From Lachnospiraceae bacterium (GTDB lineage: Bacteria; Bacillota; Clostridia; Lachnospirales; Lachnospiraceae): a stretch of 64,000 bases of DNA. The stretch spans positions 151,773 through 215,772 of the forward strand of contig JAILNS010000005.1 of assembly GCA_024691305.1 (NCBI GenBank), read 5' to 3'. This document shows positions 48,441 to 57,724 of this stretch, piece after piece. Under the pieces are notes generated by a model. The model saw only the letters and a list, made by a program, of their open reading frames with translations. It was not told the origin of the DNA and did not search any database. Position 1 is the first letter of the stretch, and every line of letters begins with the position of its first letter. The position numbers and the translations under genes were made by a program.

Positions 48441-48690
48441 TTATCCACAAATATGGATAACTTTTGTGGATAAGATTGATAAGTTTACATATTTATGTAT
48501 TGAATATAATTTTATGTTTATCTCATGTGAAAAAAATAATTAACATCAAAAATGTTATAAATAAGGCATTTGTGAAGATAAATCATATAATATCAACAAA
48601 CAATAAACAATTTATCCACATGTTTATCCACATATTGTGAATAAAATTATGGTAACTGAACGATTATACTAATTTTATTTATTTTTCCTT
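48441..48690. other. Probable chromosomal origin (oriC) with DnaA boxes
   Basis: Perfect TTATCCACA boxes lie at 48441-48449 (+), 48465-48473 (-), 48612-48620 (+) and 48624-48632 (+). Variants lie at 48452-48460 (TTATCCATA, -) and 48636-48644 (TTATTCACA, -). The two clusters flank about 140 bases of very AT-rich sequence that is a good candidate for the unwinding element. The position between dnaA and rpmH, and the change of coding strand here, support an origin. Confidence 0.85.
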
Positions 48691-48717
48691 GACTTGAAGA
48701 AATCCTTTATATATAAT
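48689..48717 (+). promoter_or_regulatory. Sigma-A promoter of rpmH
   Basis: TTGACT (48689-48694), exactly 17 bases, then TATAAT (48712-48717): an almost ideal promoter. It gives a leader of about 95 bases before rpmH. Confidence 0.85.
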
Positions 48718-48817
48718 CGGTTTGTTATCCTTTGGACTTATAATATCCTTTATTTTGCGGTTTCAGTGTGACTCCTGCATCGTAAGAATGGGATACTACG
48801 TGAGGAGGTGTTAGCTT

Positions 48818-48952
48818 ATGAAGATGACATATCAGCCCAAGAAGCGTCAGCGCAGCAAAGTTCATGGCTTCAGATCAAGAATGAGTACTGCCGGCGGACG
48901 TAAGGTCTTAGCTTCAAGAAGAGCTAAAGGCAGACATAAATTAACAGTCTAA
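48818..48952 (+). CDS. rpmH: Ribosomal protein bL34
   Basis: The smallest large-subunit ribosomal protein: 44 residues starting [20 protein letters not shown], with the basic [13 protein letters not shown] end typical of Firmicutes. It is located at the 5' tunnel region of 23S rRNA. GAGGAGG lies 10-16 bases before ATG 48818. It opens the rpmH-rnpA-yidD-yidC-jag operon under a strong promoter. Confidence 0.97.
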   Translation: MKMTYQPKKRQRSKVHGFRSRMSTAGGRKVLASRRAKGRHKLTV

Positions 48953-48960
48953 GAAGATTA

Positions 48961-48986
48961 GGCCGCATTTGATGTGGCCTTTTTTT
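48961..48986 (+). terminator. Attenuator-like terminator between rpmH and rnpA
   Basis: GGCCGCA (48961-48967) pairs with TGTGGCC (48973-48979, one G-U), followed by seven T. It ends ten bases before the rnpA start, so it should limit rnpA relative to the abundant L34. Confidence 0.75.
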
Positions 48987-48996
48987 ATCGGAAAAA

Positions 48997-49341
48997 ATGT
49001 TTAAAACAGAGTCACTCAAAAATACCCGCCAGTTCAGATCCGTTTACGAAAATGGCAAGTCTCGTGCCGACATAAATTTAGTAATGTACGTCCTGGATAA
49101 CAAAACGGACAATAACAGACTGGGAATCTCTGTCAGCAAAAAAGTAGGTAACAGCGTGGTGCGCCACCGTTTATGCCGGTTGATAAGAGAAGCTTACAGA
49201 CTGCATGAGGATATGTTTAATAGTGGTTTAGACATAGCAGTTGTTGTGCGCAGAGGGACAGATACCTGTAAGTATCATGATATAGAACAGTCCCTGATAC
49301 ATCTGGCTAAGATTCATCATATATATAAAGAAGATATTTGA
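48997..49341 (+). CDS. rnpA: Ribonuclease P protein component
   Basis: The protein subunit of RNase P, which helps the M1-type RNA remove tRNA 5' leaders. The 114 residues begin TESLKNTRQFRSVYENGKS and contain the RNR-like motif NRLGISVSKKVGNSVVRHRL (about 40-59). The ATG comes just after the attenuator and has only a minimal GGA. Operon position after rpmH is universal. Confidence 0.96.
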   Translation: MFKTESLKNTRQFRSVYENGKSRADINLVMYVLDNKTDNNRLGISVSKKVGNSVVRHRLCRLIREAYRLHEDMFNSGLDIAVVVRRGTDTCKYHDIEQSLIHLAKIHHIYKEDI

Positions 49342-49375
49342 TTCCAAATATATAATCTGTCTTTTGGTGAATAAA

Positions 49376-49585
49376 ATGAAATATATATTGATACAGATGA
49401 TCAAATTTTATAGAAAATATCTTTCACCGCTTAAGAGGACCAAATGTCCTTATTTTCCTACATGTTCCGAATACGGACTTGAAGCCGTTGAAAAATACGG
49501 AGCTATAAAGGGCGGAGCTCTTGCAGCGTGGAGAGTTATGAGATGTAATCCTTTTTCAAAAGGAGGATATGATCCGGTTCCGTGA
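49376..49585 (+). CDS. yidD: Membrane protein insertion efficiency factor YidD
   Basis: A short amphipathic protein (69 residues from ATG 49376) that assists YidC. It has the family pattern KFYRKYLSPL, PTCSEYGLEAVEKYG, and RVMRCNPFSKGGYDPVP with its conserved cysteines. A GGTG seven bases upstream favours ATG 49376 over the in-frame TTG four codons earlier. Confidence 0.94.
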   Translation: MKYILIQMIKFYRKYLSPLKRTKCPYFPTCSEYGLEAVEKYGAIKGGALAAWRVMRCNPFSKGGYDPVP

Positions 49586-49631
49586 TCATATTTTAGTTTG
49601 TTTATTTTTTCTTTAATTCGGAGGTAATATT

Positions 49632-51005
49632 TTGTCAGGAATCATGCTTACTCCCTATCAAGGAGCTATCCTTGGACCTATTGCAAAAGTTCTTGGATAT
49701 CTTATGAACGGGATATTTATTGTACTTGATAAGATAGGTATTCCAAATATAGGTCTTTCGATCATAATCTTTACAATCGTGATCTATGGTCTTCTTACTC
49801 CTCTTACCATTAAACAGCAGAAGTTTTCCAAACTATCCGCAAAAATGAATCCGGAGTTACAGGCTATTCAGGCTAAATACAAAGATAAAAGGGATACCGA
49901 GTCTTCTTTGGCAATGCAGCAGGAGACCAAAGCTGTATATGCCAAATATGGTGTTTCACCTTCGGGCAGCTGTGTTCAGTTACTTATTCAGATGCCTATT
50001 TTGTTTGCTCTTTACAGGGTTATCTATTCAATACCTGCTTACGTTACCAAAGTCGGTGATACTTTCAGGGTACTTGCAGAAAAAATAGTAAGCCAGGATA
50101 AGGGGCAGTTCATAATCAATGCATCCCAGGATGATCTTAAAAGTGTTGCCATGGCAGTAAGCCAGCATACCAAAAACCTTACCGGAGATGATATTACAAA
50201 CGGTATCATTGATGTACTCAATAAAGTATCAAGTTCGGACATGACCGTACTTGCAGATCATTACGGACTTTCAAATCTTACTTTTAACGGCCAGAATATA
50301 TTAAGTACTCTGGATTCCGCAGGAAATATAGTAAGTAAAGGCCTGATAGATACATATAATTATTTTCTCGGCCTGAATATTGCAAATTCACCTCAGTTTA
50401 TGTTTACAAATGCATGGAGCGGACATAAATACGGTTTGTGTATAGTTGCTATTATTATTCCCGTTCTTTCCGCCGTTACTCAGTGGATAAATGTCAAGCT
50501 TATGCCTCAGGCAGGTGATAACAATAACAATAACAACAATTCAAGCGATACCGGAGCTGCAATGCAACAGTCGATGAAGACAATGAACATGATGATGCCT
50601 CTTATGTCGGCATTCTTCTGTTTCACTCTTCCCATAGGTATGGGTATTTACTGGATCGCAGGTTCTGTTATCCGTACGATCCAGCAGGTATTCATTAATA
50701 AGCATATAGACAAGATGGATATCGATGAAGTTATTAAGAAAAACGAAGCTAAAGCCAAAAAGAAAATTGAAAAAGCCGGTGTTACAGCTCAGAAGATGCA
50801 GCAGTATGCAGCTATGAATACAAGAAGCATAAGTGACAGAGCTAATATGAGTTCTGCAAATAACACTAACTCAAACAGCACTTCGGATAATAATTCTTCT
50901 TCCAATACCTCATCAAAGAGTATAGGATCAGTAAATGCTGCTCACGGAAGTTTGACGGCTAAGGCTAACATGGTAAAAGAATATAACGAAAGAAACAATA
51001 AATAA
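49632..51005 (+). CDS. yidC: Membrane protein insertase YidC
   Basis: YidC/OxaI-family insertase. Five membrane segments follow the short-form Gram-positive plan, with the cytosolic loop ELQAIQAKYKDKRDTESSLA and the GSCVQLLIQMPILFALYRVI helix (about 116-135) that carries the charged groove region. A longer than usual extracytoplasmic segment lies at about 145-245, and a Ser/Asn-rich disordered C-terminus follows. It starts at TTG 49632 with GGAGG seven bases upstream; the next ATG (codon 5) has no site. No lipobox is evident. Confidence 0.95.
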   Translation: MSGIMLTPYQGAILGPIAKVLGYLMNGIFIVLDKIGIPNIGLSIIIFTIVIYGLLTPLTIKQQKFSKLSAKMNPELQAIQAKYKDKRDTESSLAMQQETKAVYAKYGVSPSGSCVQLLIQMPILFALYRVIYSIPAYVTKVGDTFRVLAEKIVSQDKGQFIINASQDDLKSVAMAVSQHTKNLTGDDITNGIIDVLNKVSSSDMTVLADHYGLSNLTFNGQNILSTLDSAGNIVSKGLIDTYNYFLGLNIANSPQFMFTNAWSGHKYGLCIVAIIIPVLSAVTQWINVKLMPQAGDNNNNNNNSSDTGAAMQQSMKTMNMMMPLMSAFFCFTLPIGMGIYWIAGSVIRTIQQVFINKHIDKMDIDEVIKKNEAKAKKKIEKAGVTAQKMQQYAAMNTRSISDRANMSSANNTNSNSTSDNNSSSNTSSKSIGSVNAAHGSLTAKANMVKEYNERNNK

Positions 51006-51020
51006 CAGGGGGTTTCTAAA

Positions 51021-51707
51021 ATGGAATATAAAGAGTTTTCCGGAAAAACAATAGATGAAGCACTTACTGTTGCTTGTGAAGAACTTGGTGCTTCAAGTGA
51101 CAAAGTAGAATATGAAGTGGTAGATGAAGGAGCTTCGGGATTTCTCGGTATCGGAGCAAAACTTGCAGTTATCAAGGCAAGAGTAAAAGATTCTGATGTT
51201 GTAAATACCGCTAAAACATTTTTAAATGATGTATTTGCAGCTATGCAGATGGCTGTTTCGATAGATGCTTCATATGATGATATAGAAAAAGAATTATCTG
51301 TTGAACTTGTAGGAGATGATATGGGAATACTTATAGGAAAAAGAGGACAGACCCTCGATTCCCTTCAGTATCTCGTATCACTTGTTGTAAATAAGGAAAC
51401 AGATGAATATGTAAGAGTAAAGGTTGATACGGAAAATTATCGTGAACGTCGTAAACAGACACTCGAAAACCTTGCTAAAAACATGGCATTCAAGGTTAAA
51501 AGATCACGCAGAAATGTTTCTCTTGAACCTATGAATCCTTATGAGAGAAGGATAATACATTCAACTCTTCAGGATGATAAATATGTGGAAACACATTCTG
51601 AAGGTGAAGAACCTTACAGATACGTTATCATAACTCCCAAGAAGGGTGAGTATTATAACGACAGAGGAAACGGCAGATACAATAATAACCGTGGACGCAG
51701 ATATTAA
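51021..51707 (+). CDS. jag: KhpB/Jag RNA-binding protein
   Basis: The Jag (KhpB, EloR) protein partners KhpA in RNA binding linked to cell elongation. The 228 residues show the Jag-N domain (FSGKTIDEALTVACEELG, 6-23, with the EVVDEGASGFLGIGAKLA part), a KH domain (GDDMGILIGKRGQTLDSLQY, about 97-116) and an R3H domain (about 150-205). A short Arg/Gly/Asn tail follows. AGGGGG precedes the ATG. Confidence 0.96.
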   Translation: MEYKEFSGKTIDEALTVACEELGASSDKVEYEVVDEGASGFLGIGAKLAVIKARVKDSDVVNTAKTFLNDVFAAMQMAVSIDASYDDIEKELSVELVGDDMGILIGKRGQTLDSLQYLVSLVVNKETDEYVRVKVDTENYRERRKQTLENLAKNMAFKVKRSRRNVSLEPMNPYERRIIHSTLQDDKYVETHSEGEEPYRYVIITPKKGEYYNDRGNGRYNNNRGRRY

Positions 51708-51712
51708 TAAGT

Positions 51713-52447
51713 TTATTTAAGAGGTTTTTTAACAGGAAGACCTGCCTTACGAGGATATTTATCCGGAGTTGGGCGGGTCTTTTTTATTTCTATAAGACTT
51801 CTTTTTATATCGGAACCCGGAAGATCAAAAGAAATTGTTTTATCCATTATTCCGCCAAGTATATCTATGGCATTTTCTGCCCTTTTGATCTCTTCTTCGA
51901 CATCTCCTGATTTATAAGGTATAAAACTTCCGCCTGTTTTTATATATGGAAGTGCATATTCGCATATGACCGACAGATCTGAAACTGCCCTGGTCACTGC
52001 AAGATCGTATGATTCACGTACACATGATTCTTTTACATAATCTTCTGCTCTCATATTTACGGTTAAACAAGAGCCTGAATCATTTAGACCAAGTTTTAAG
52101 ATCACGCTGTTTAAAAAGTTTATTCTTTTACCAAGAGAATCAAGAAGAGTTATATTTATTTCCGGATATGCGATCTTTAGGGGGATACCCGGAAACCCTG
52201 CTCCGGTACCTATGTCTATGATCTTTATGTCTTTTGATGAACTAAGATCATATATCTTTACAAGAGAAAGAGAATCCGCAAAGTGTTTTAATACTACTTC
52301 ATCAAATTCCGTTATCCCTGTAAGATTCATTACCTTATTGGATTCAATAAGCATATCGTAAAAGAGCATGAATTTATCGGTCTGCTTATCTGTAAGGGAT
52401 ATATTAAGTTGGCTTAATACATTTGTTAATATGTTCTTATTGTTCAT
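51713..52447 (-). CDS. rsmG: 16S rRNA (guanine-527-N7) methyltransferase
   Basis: RsmG methylates G527 of 16S rRNA using S-adenosylmethionine. The SAM loop IDIGTGAGFPGIPLKIAYP is at about 95-113, with the VTRAVSDLSVI segment after it and the C-terminal RPTPDKYPRKAGLPVKKPL signature. It is 244 residues long and converges on jag with a five-base gap. It is the last gene of the inverted mnmE-mnmG-rsmG set. Confidence 0.96.
   Translation of the reverse strand: MNNKNILTNVLSQLNISLTDKQTDKFMLFYDMLIESNKVMNLTGITEFDEVVLKHFADSLSLVKIYDLSSSKDIKIIDIGTGAGFPGIPLKIAYPEINITLLDSLGKRINFLNSVILKLGLNDSGSCLTVNMRAEDYVKESCVRESYDLAVTRAVSDLSVICEYALPYIKTGGSFIPYKSGDVEEEIKRAENAIDILGGIMDKTISFDLPGSDIKRSLIEIKKTRPTPDKYPRKAGLPVKKPLK
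51737..51785 (+). terminator. Terminator of the rpmH-jag operon inside rsmG
   Basis: AAGACCTGCC (51737-51746) pairs with the GGCGGGTCTT ending near 51782, enclosing an inner GGAT/ATCC stem, followed by a T-run (51780-51785). The structure stands on the plus strand but within the last codons of the convergent rsmG. Confidence 0.65.
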
Positions 52448-52481
52448 ATATCTTGAAATCTCTGTTAAATACCTATAAAAC

Positions 52482-54398
52482 TCAGTGTTTTGTCAGATAA
52501 ACCAAAAGTACCGCTATATCGGACGGTGAGACTCCGGAGATCCTGGAAGCCTGTCCTATGTTTGCGGGTCTGAACTTCTTTAGTTTTTGCCTTGCTTCTA
52601 TTCTCAGACTTTCTACCTTATCATAGTCAAGATCATCAGGTATCTTCTTTTTCTCATTTTTCTTAAAGTCATCTATCTGGCTGGTCTGTCTTTCGATATA
52701 ACCCTGGTATTTAATCTCAATCTCTACCTGTTCTATAACATTTTCCGGAAGATCAGGTCTGTCAGGATCCAGTTCTTTTATCGTTTCATAACTAAGTTCC
52801 GGTCTGCATATAAGTTCCGCCAGTGTAAATGCGGTTTTTAAAGGCGCGGAATCATGTTTTGCCAAAAACTCCTGAACATACTCTTTTCCTCCTATACTTA
52901 CTGAGTTTAGTCTTTTTATTTCGGATTCTATCATTTCCTTTTTTTCACAGGTCTTTTGATAGTCTTCTTTGGAAACCAGTCCTACCTCATATCCTATGGA
53001 TCTTAATCTTAAGTCGGCATTATCCTGTCTTAATATCAGTCTGTATTCGGCTCTTGAAGTCATCATTCTATAGGGTTCGTTATTGTCTTTTGTTACGAGA
53101 TCATCTATGAGGACTCCTATATAAGCCTGAGATCTGTCTAATATCACAGGGTCTAAGTCCTTGATCTTACGTGATGCGTTTATTCCTGCCATAAGACCCT
53201 GTGCTGCAGCCTCTTCGTATCCTGAACTTCCGTTAAACTGACCTGCACAGAATAATCCCGATATATCCATTAATTCAAGAGACAGTTTGAGTTGTCCGGG
53301 ACATAAGCAGTCATATTCGATGGCATAGGCATTTCTCACCATTACACAATTTTCAAGTCCGGGTAGTGTACGGTACATCTGTATCTGTACATCTTCCGGA
53401 AGTGAAGAAGACATGCCGCTTAAATACATTTCATTTGTGTATAGACCTTCGGGCTCTATGAATATCTGATGTCTGTCTTTATCGGAAAACTTGACTACTT
53501 TATCTTCTATGGAAGGGCAGTATCTGGGTCCTGTTCCTTCGATGACTCCCGCATAAATCGGTGATCTGTCCAGATTATTTCTTATTATCTCGTGCGTTTT
53601 TTCATTAGTATATGTAAGGTAGCAGTTTACCTGTTCTTTTTGGATGGTGGCAGGGTCTGTGCTGTAAGAAAAAGGAATGATGGGTTCATCTCCCTTTTGA
53701 ACTTCCATCTTGGAGTAGTCCAAACTTCTTCCGTCCATTCTTGCGGGAGTTCCGGTCTTAAATCTTCTTAAGTTAACTCCAGATTCTTCAAGGGATTTGC
53801 TTAAATGGTTTGCGGCTTGTAATCCGTTAGGTCCCGTATATGTTATGGCCTCTCCGCAAAGACACCTTGCACTTAGGTAAGTTCCAGTTGCAAGGATGGC
53901 TGCTTTACAGTGATATATTGTACCGGTATATGTTTTTACTCCGGTTATCTTTTTTTTGTAGTTTCCGGTATTATCAGGCAGATCTTCGGTTATTATCTCA
54001 CATACTTCACCCTGCTTTATTATCAGGTTTTCCTGATTTTCCAGGACTTTACGCATTGATCTGGTATATTCTGATTTATCTGCCTGTGCTCTTAATGAAT
54101 GTACGGCCGGACCTTTCGATGCATTTAACATTCTGGATTGTATAAATGTCTTATCGATATTTTTGCCCATCTCCCCTCCGAGAGCATCCAGTTCCCTGAC
54201 CAGATGTCCTTTGGAGGTTCCTCCTATATTGGGATTACAAGGCATAAGTGCGATGGATTCTATGGATACCGTAAATATTACGGTTTCCATTCCAAGTCTT
54301 GTACATGCGAGCGCGGCTTCACATCCTGCATGTCCTGCTCCTATGACGCAGACGTCAGTGATGTATTCGGTTTGTTTATTTGAATATATAGTTTCCAT
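52482..54398 (-). CDS. mnmG: tRNA uridine-34 modification enzyme MnmG (GidA)
   Basis: An FAD protein that with MnmE makes the 5-carboxymethylaminomethyl group on wobble uridine. The FAD loop [14 protein letters not shown] is at about 18-31, and the [27 protein letters not shown] and [20 protein letters not shown] ([16 protein letters not shown] here) motifs are present. There are 638 residues from ATG 54398. That ATG shares its A with the TAA of mnmE (TAATG), indicating coupled translation; an upstream in-frame TTG is not needed. Confidence 0.97.
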   Translation of the reverse strand: METIYSNKQTEYITDVCVIGAGHAGCEAALACTRLGMETVIFTVSIESIALMPCNPNIGGTSKGHLVRELDALGGEMGKNIDKTFIQSRMLNASKGPAVHSLRAQADKSEYTRSMRKVLENQENLIIKQGEVCEIITEDLPDNTGNYKKKITGVKTYTGTIYHCKAAILATGTYLSARCLCGEAITYTGPNGLQAANHLSKSLEESGVNLRRFKTGTPARMDGRSLDYSKMEVQKGDEPIIPFSYSTDPATIQKEQVNCYLTYTNEKTHEIIRNNLDRSPIYAGVIEGTGPRYCPSIEDKVVKFSDKDRHQIFIEPEGLYTNEMYLSGMSSSLPEDVQIQMYRTLPGLENCVMVRNAYAIEYDCLCPGQLKLSLELMDISGLFCAGQFNGSSGYEEAAAQGLMAGINASRKIKDLDPVILDRSQAYIGVLIDDLVTKDNNEPYRMMTSRAEYRLILRQDNADLRLRSIGYEVGLVSKEDYQKTCEKKEMIESEIKRLNSVSIGGKEYVQEFLAKHDSAPLKTAFTLAELICRPELSYETIKELDPDRPDLPENVIEQVEIEIKYQGYIERQTSQIDDFKKNEKKKIPDDLDYDKVESLRIEARQKLKKFRPANIGQASRISGVSPSDIAVLLVYLTKH

Positions 54399-55804
54399 TA
54401 TTTGCCCATACAAAATTTAGAGAATATTTCATTAACAATGTCTTCGCTTACTTCCGATCCTGTTATCTGCGCAAGATACCTGTAAGCATCGGTCAGGTCT
54501 ATACAGTATAAATCTTCCGATACTCCGGATTCAACAGAAGATTTTACTCTTTTTAAAGAATCCGATGCTTTTCTTAGAAGATCCACATGTCTTAAGTTAG
54601 TGATGATGACTCCGTGGTCTGCTTCGAGATCTCCTTTTATGAACATGTCACGTATTATCTTTTTGAGTACCGGTATTCCTTCACCGGTTATCATTGATGT
54701 GGGAAGTATCTCTCCGGGATATATTTGCTTTGTACCCAGTAATTCTTTTACCTTTACGGGATCAGAAGAATTATTGTCTGTTCTTATATCGCTTTTATTT
54801 AGGATCACTATGCTTTTTTTGTTCTGCAGCAACTTTATGACAGACTCATCTTCGATATTAAAATCAGAAGTTGAGTCATAGATATATATTATAAGATCCG
54901 CTTCCCCGGCGATCTGTTTTGCCTTATCTACTCCGATATGTTCTATGGGGTCATCTGTATTTCTTATTCCTGCGGTATCTGTAAGAATAAGCGTTATATC
55001 ATCGAGTCTTACTTTTTCCGTAAGCATATCTCTTGTGGTTCCGGGAATATTCGTAACTATTGCCCTGTCTTCATTCAAAAGAATATTTAAAAGAGATGAC
55101 TTTCCCGCATTCGGAGAACCGAGTATGACCGTTTTGATACCCTCCGAAATAACTCTTCCTTCGTCGTAGGATTTTATCAGTTTTTCTATATCATTGGATA
55201 TTTGACCGATCTTTGATAAAAGTTCATTATCGTATCCGTCTAAGCTTATGCTGTCAGGATCGTCAAGTGCCGCTTCTATATGAGCTATCTCATATAAAAT
55301 TGAAGAACATATGTTATTTAAAAGATCATATAGATTACCACCGAGTTGTTTAACTGACTCCTTAAGGGCCATATCGGAAGTTGCCCTTATAGTGTCCATA
55401 ACGGCCTCGGCTCTTGTAAGATCAAGTCTTCCGTTTAAAAATGCTCTTTTGGTGAATTCACCGGGTTCGGCTATTCTTGCTCCGGTTTTTAATACGATGT
55501 CCAGAATATTTCTGCATACCCTTATTCCGCCGTGGCAGTTGATCTCTACGACGTCTTCTTTGGTATAAGAATGGGGAGCTTTCATTATAGATATCATTAC
55601 TTCATCGATAGTATTATCCGATGGATCTTTTATGAAACCATAATGAATTGTATGAGATTTGTAATTCTTTAGATTATGATCACCATGTTTATCTGTAAAT
55701 AATTTATCGGCTATCGAAATTGATTCTCCACCGCTTATACGGATTATTCCTATGCCGGATTCACTTAGTGCTGTGGAGATCGATGCTATAGTGTCATTAT
55801 TCAT
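54398..55804 (-). CDS. mnmE: tRNA modification GTPase MnmE (TrmE)
   Basis: The GTPase partner of MnmG. The N-terminal formyl-THF binding domain, a helical domain, the inserted G domain (Walker [16 protein letters not shown], about 221-235; G3 DTAGI; NKSD G4) and the C-terminal FCMGK with the catalytic cysteine are all seen. It has 468 residues from ATG 55804. An in-frame TTG two codons upstream also fits the AGGTG site, so the start is ambiguous by two residues. It overlaps the pseudo-hydrolase gene by eight bases. Confidence 0.97.
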   Translation of the reverse strand: MNNDTIASISTALSESGIGIIRISGGESISIADKLFTDKHGDHNLKNYKSHTIHYGFIKDPSDNTIDEVMISIMKAPHSYTKEDVVEINCHGGIRVCRNILDIVLKTGARIAEPGEFTKRAFLNGRLDLTRAEAVMDTIRATSDMALKESVKQLGGNLYDLLNNICSSILYEIAHIEAALDDPDSISLDGYDNELLSKIGQISNDIEKLIKSYDEGRVISEGIKTVILGSPNAGKSSLLNILLNEDRAIVTNIPGTTRDMLTEKVRLDDITLILTDTAGIRNTDDPIEHIGVDKAKQIAGEADLIIYIYDSTSDFNIEDESVIKLLQNKKSIVILNKSDIRTDNNSSDPVKVKELLGTKQIYPGEILPTSMITGEGIPVLKKIIRDMFIKGDLEADHGVIITNLRHVDLLRKASDSLKRVKSSVESGVSEDLYCIDLTDAYRYLAQITGSEVSEDIVNEIFSKFCMGK

Positions 55805-56771
55805 TGTCAATGAACACCTCGATATTGTTTATTAACTCATCCGGTTTTTCTATCTGAGGAAGATGAGATGTACCGGGTATTATTACAGACTCTATGGCAT
55901 TGTTATAATATTTATAGTTCTCTATATTATCGTTAATATCGGGTTCGGATTCTCCGCCTATTATCATTATGGAATGGTCGATCTCCTGTAACTCACTCAA
56001 TATCGAACATGTCATGTATTGTGAAATGTAGCATGCATAAGCATGTTTGGAAAAAACTCCCCCGTCATGAGCGCTTCTGTAATATTCGGTTATAAGTCTT
56101 TCCAATTCTTTGTTATCAAGATTGTCCGGATCACAGAGATACTCTTCCTTAAATGTTCTTTCTATAGTTGCCTTGTTGCAATTCATATTATAGAAAAATG
56201 TTCCAAGTACAGGTATGTTAATGAATATCTTTAAAAGTTTTGTCTGGGTTGAAGGAATCAGATTCTGGTCATATAACCCTAACGGATTAATAATTATTAT
56301 ATTTCTTACAAGCTTCGGATTATCATGGGCAAGTTTAATCACTATCGGTGCTGTGGCGCCGGTAGCTATTATATCTGTTTTTGTTTTAATTATATTTTTG
56401 ATAAAGTCGACTGCCAGATCTTCATATATGGATGATGTATATGTCATGGCAGGTTTGTCTGAATTTCCGTAACCTATAAGGTCAGGTATATAAACCTTAT
56501 GGTTTTTACTTAGCTCGTCATATATGCATGAGTACTCAGACTTACAACTTCCTATTGTCATATCATGCATAAGAAGTAAAGGTTTTCCGTATCCCTTTAC
56601 TTTATAATCAATGATTCCATATCGCCAATTGTATGATTTATCTTCTCTGGTTCTGACCGGTATTTCATTACAAGCCGAAGTGGTCTCAACCCTGTTCAAT
56701 AAATGAATCGCTGCTACCGACAAACCGGAAAGAATAGTTATATTTCTTAATAAACCTGATCCTTTAGCCAT
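55797..56771 (-). CDS. Alpha/beta-hydrolase-fold protein lacking a serine nucleophile
   Basis: A 324-residue alpha/beta-fold protein with an N-terminal hydrophobic segment (about 10-28), probably a membrane anchor. The strand after the first loop reads PLLLMHDMTIGSC (64-76, with HD where active enzymes have HG). The elbow reads IIATGATAPIVIK (134-146): Thr140 occupies the nucleophile place and Pro142 replaces the last glycine. A C-terminal GTSHLPQIEKP keeps the histidine. It may be catalytically inactive or use another mechanism. The start is ATG 56771 with AGGAGA eight bases upstream. It overlaps mnmE and begins that operon. Confidence 0.82.
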   Translation of the reverse strand: MAKGSGLLRNITILSGLSVAAIHLLNRVETTSACNEIPVRTREDKSYNWRYGIIDYKVKGYGKPLLLMHDMTIGSCKSEYSCIYDELSKNHKVYIPDLIGYGNSDKPAMTYTSSIYEDLAVDFIKNIIKTKTDIIATGATAPIVIKLAHDNPKLVRNIIIINPLGLYDQNLIPSTQTKLLKIFINIPVLGTFFYNMNCNKATIERTFKEEYLCDPDNLDNKELERLITEYYRSAHDGGVFSKHAYACYISQYMTCSILSELQEIDHSIMIIGGESEPDINDNIENYKYYNNAIESVIIPGTSHLPQIEKPDELINNIEVFIDNE

Positions 56772-56940
56772 GAGGATTTCTCCTATATACGTACAACATT
56801 TCTCTGTATATTTTACCTTATATATATGATGGTTTTCAAGACACATTAAGGTACACATGTTCTGCATGAAAAAACAAAAATTATACTTTTATTTTGATAA
56901 TGTATCGTGTAAAATTATTTTCGTGTCAAAGCGAGACTCA

Positions 56941-56956
56941 TGTTTCACGTGAAACA
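56941..56956. other. parS site 1
   Basis: A perfect TGTTTCACGTGAAACA palindrome, the consensus ParB-loading site of Firmicutes. It is followed by AATATATTGTGGTT, an extension shared with site 2, and a TTGTGGTT/AACCACAA hairpin (about 56960-56986). Confidence 0.95.
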
Positions 56957-56971
56957 ATATATTGTGGTTTC

Positions 56972-57405
56972 AAAAATCCAACCACAATTTCTTGATTTAT
57001 ATATAATGTCGAACAGTAGGTTCTGAATCTAACTGTCTTTACAACAGATTATTTTTACAGATTTTGATAACTATTTTTTCGTTTGAATGTGAGAACGACA
57101 TTCGAATATGATCATTGTGAGCAGTTTTTTCAGGATATGATTTTCGACAAGGATAAGAAGATTGTTTATAAATAATATGTATATGTTTCACGTGAAACAA
57201 TATGTTGTGGTTAGAAATTTAAATAAACACAACTGTTTGTGTAAATAAAAACATAGACAAAATTTAAATAAAAATCAAAAATCTTCTTATTAAAATCATC
57301 GATTTACATTTGTATGTATTCGTAAGATTATTACAAGTAGCGTTTCTTTTGAAACTATAATAAATCTACATCTGGTTTTATACCGGACTGGGAAGGAAAT
57401 ATATA
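56972..57405. other. AT-rich intergenic stretch around the parS sites
   Basis: No open frame of note lies between parS 1 and the tautomerase. The stretch holds parS 2, an unexplained hairpin (57082-57090 with 57098-57106, nine pairs including one G-U) and AT-rich sequence. The ribosome site AAGGA of the tautomerase is at its end. Confidence 0.6.
57184..57199. other. parS site 2
   Basis: A second perfect TGTTTCACGTGAAACA, followed by AATATGTTGTGGTT, which differs from the site 1 extension at a single base. Confidence 0.95.
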
Positions 57406-57636
57406 ATGCCTCATGTTGATATCAAATGCTTCGTCGGAAGAACTGATGATCAGAAAAAAATATGTGCAGAAAAAATCGCTGATGTAATTGCAGATACTTT
57501 AGTATGTGACAGATCCAGTGTGTCAGTTTCAATCAATGATATAGATAAAGATGATTGGAAAGATAAAGTATGGGATAAATATATTGAACCGGAAATGGGT
57601 CACTTATATAAGAAACCCGGTTATTCGTATGATTAA
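57406..57636 (+). CDS. 4-oxalocrotonate tautomerase family protein
   Basis: A 76-residue tautomerase-superfamily protein. After removal of Met the catalytic proline is the first residue (PHVDIKCFVGR) and Arg11 is present, but the place of Arg39 in 4-OT holds serine (DRSSVSVSI). It belongs to the small oligomeric enzymes that enolise or dehalogenate keto acids; the substrate is unknown. AAGGA lies upstream of ATG 57406. It is enclosed by parS sites 2 and 3, upstream of parA. Confidence 0.85.
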   Translation: MPHVDIKCFVGRTDDQKKICAEKIADVIADTLVCDRSSVSVSINDIDKDDWKDKVWDKYIEPEMGHLYKKPGYSYD

Positions 57637-57639
57637 AAC

Positions 57640-57655
57640 TGTTTCACGTGAAACA
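57640..57655. other. parS site 3
   Basis: A third perfect TGTTTCACGTGAAACA, four bases after the tautomerase stop codon. It lacks the TTGTGGTT extension. Confidence 0.95.
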
Positions 57656-57724
57656 TTATTAAAGACAGATATATAAAATACAAGATGATGATTTCATAAA
57701 AAAATAAAAATACAAGATTTAGTG

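Noticed and set aside
48441..48660. Repeated TTATCCACA and AAACAATAAACAA words as a possible CRISPR or iteron array
   Set aside because: The spacing is irregular and orientations are mixed; they are DnaA boxes of oriC.
57406..57636. Tautomerase considered as a spurious short frame in a parS-rich gap
   Set aside because: It has a good ribosome site, the N-terminal catalytic Pro, Arg11 and the family beta-alpha-beta pattern, so it was kept as a real gene.
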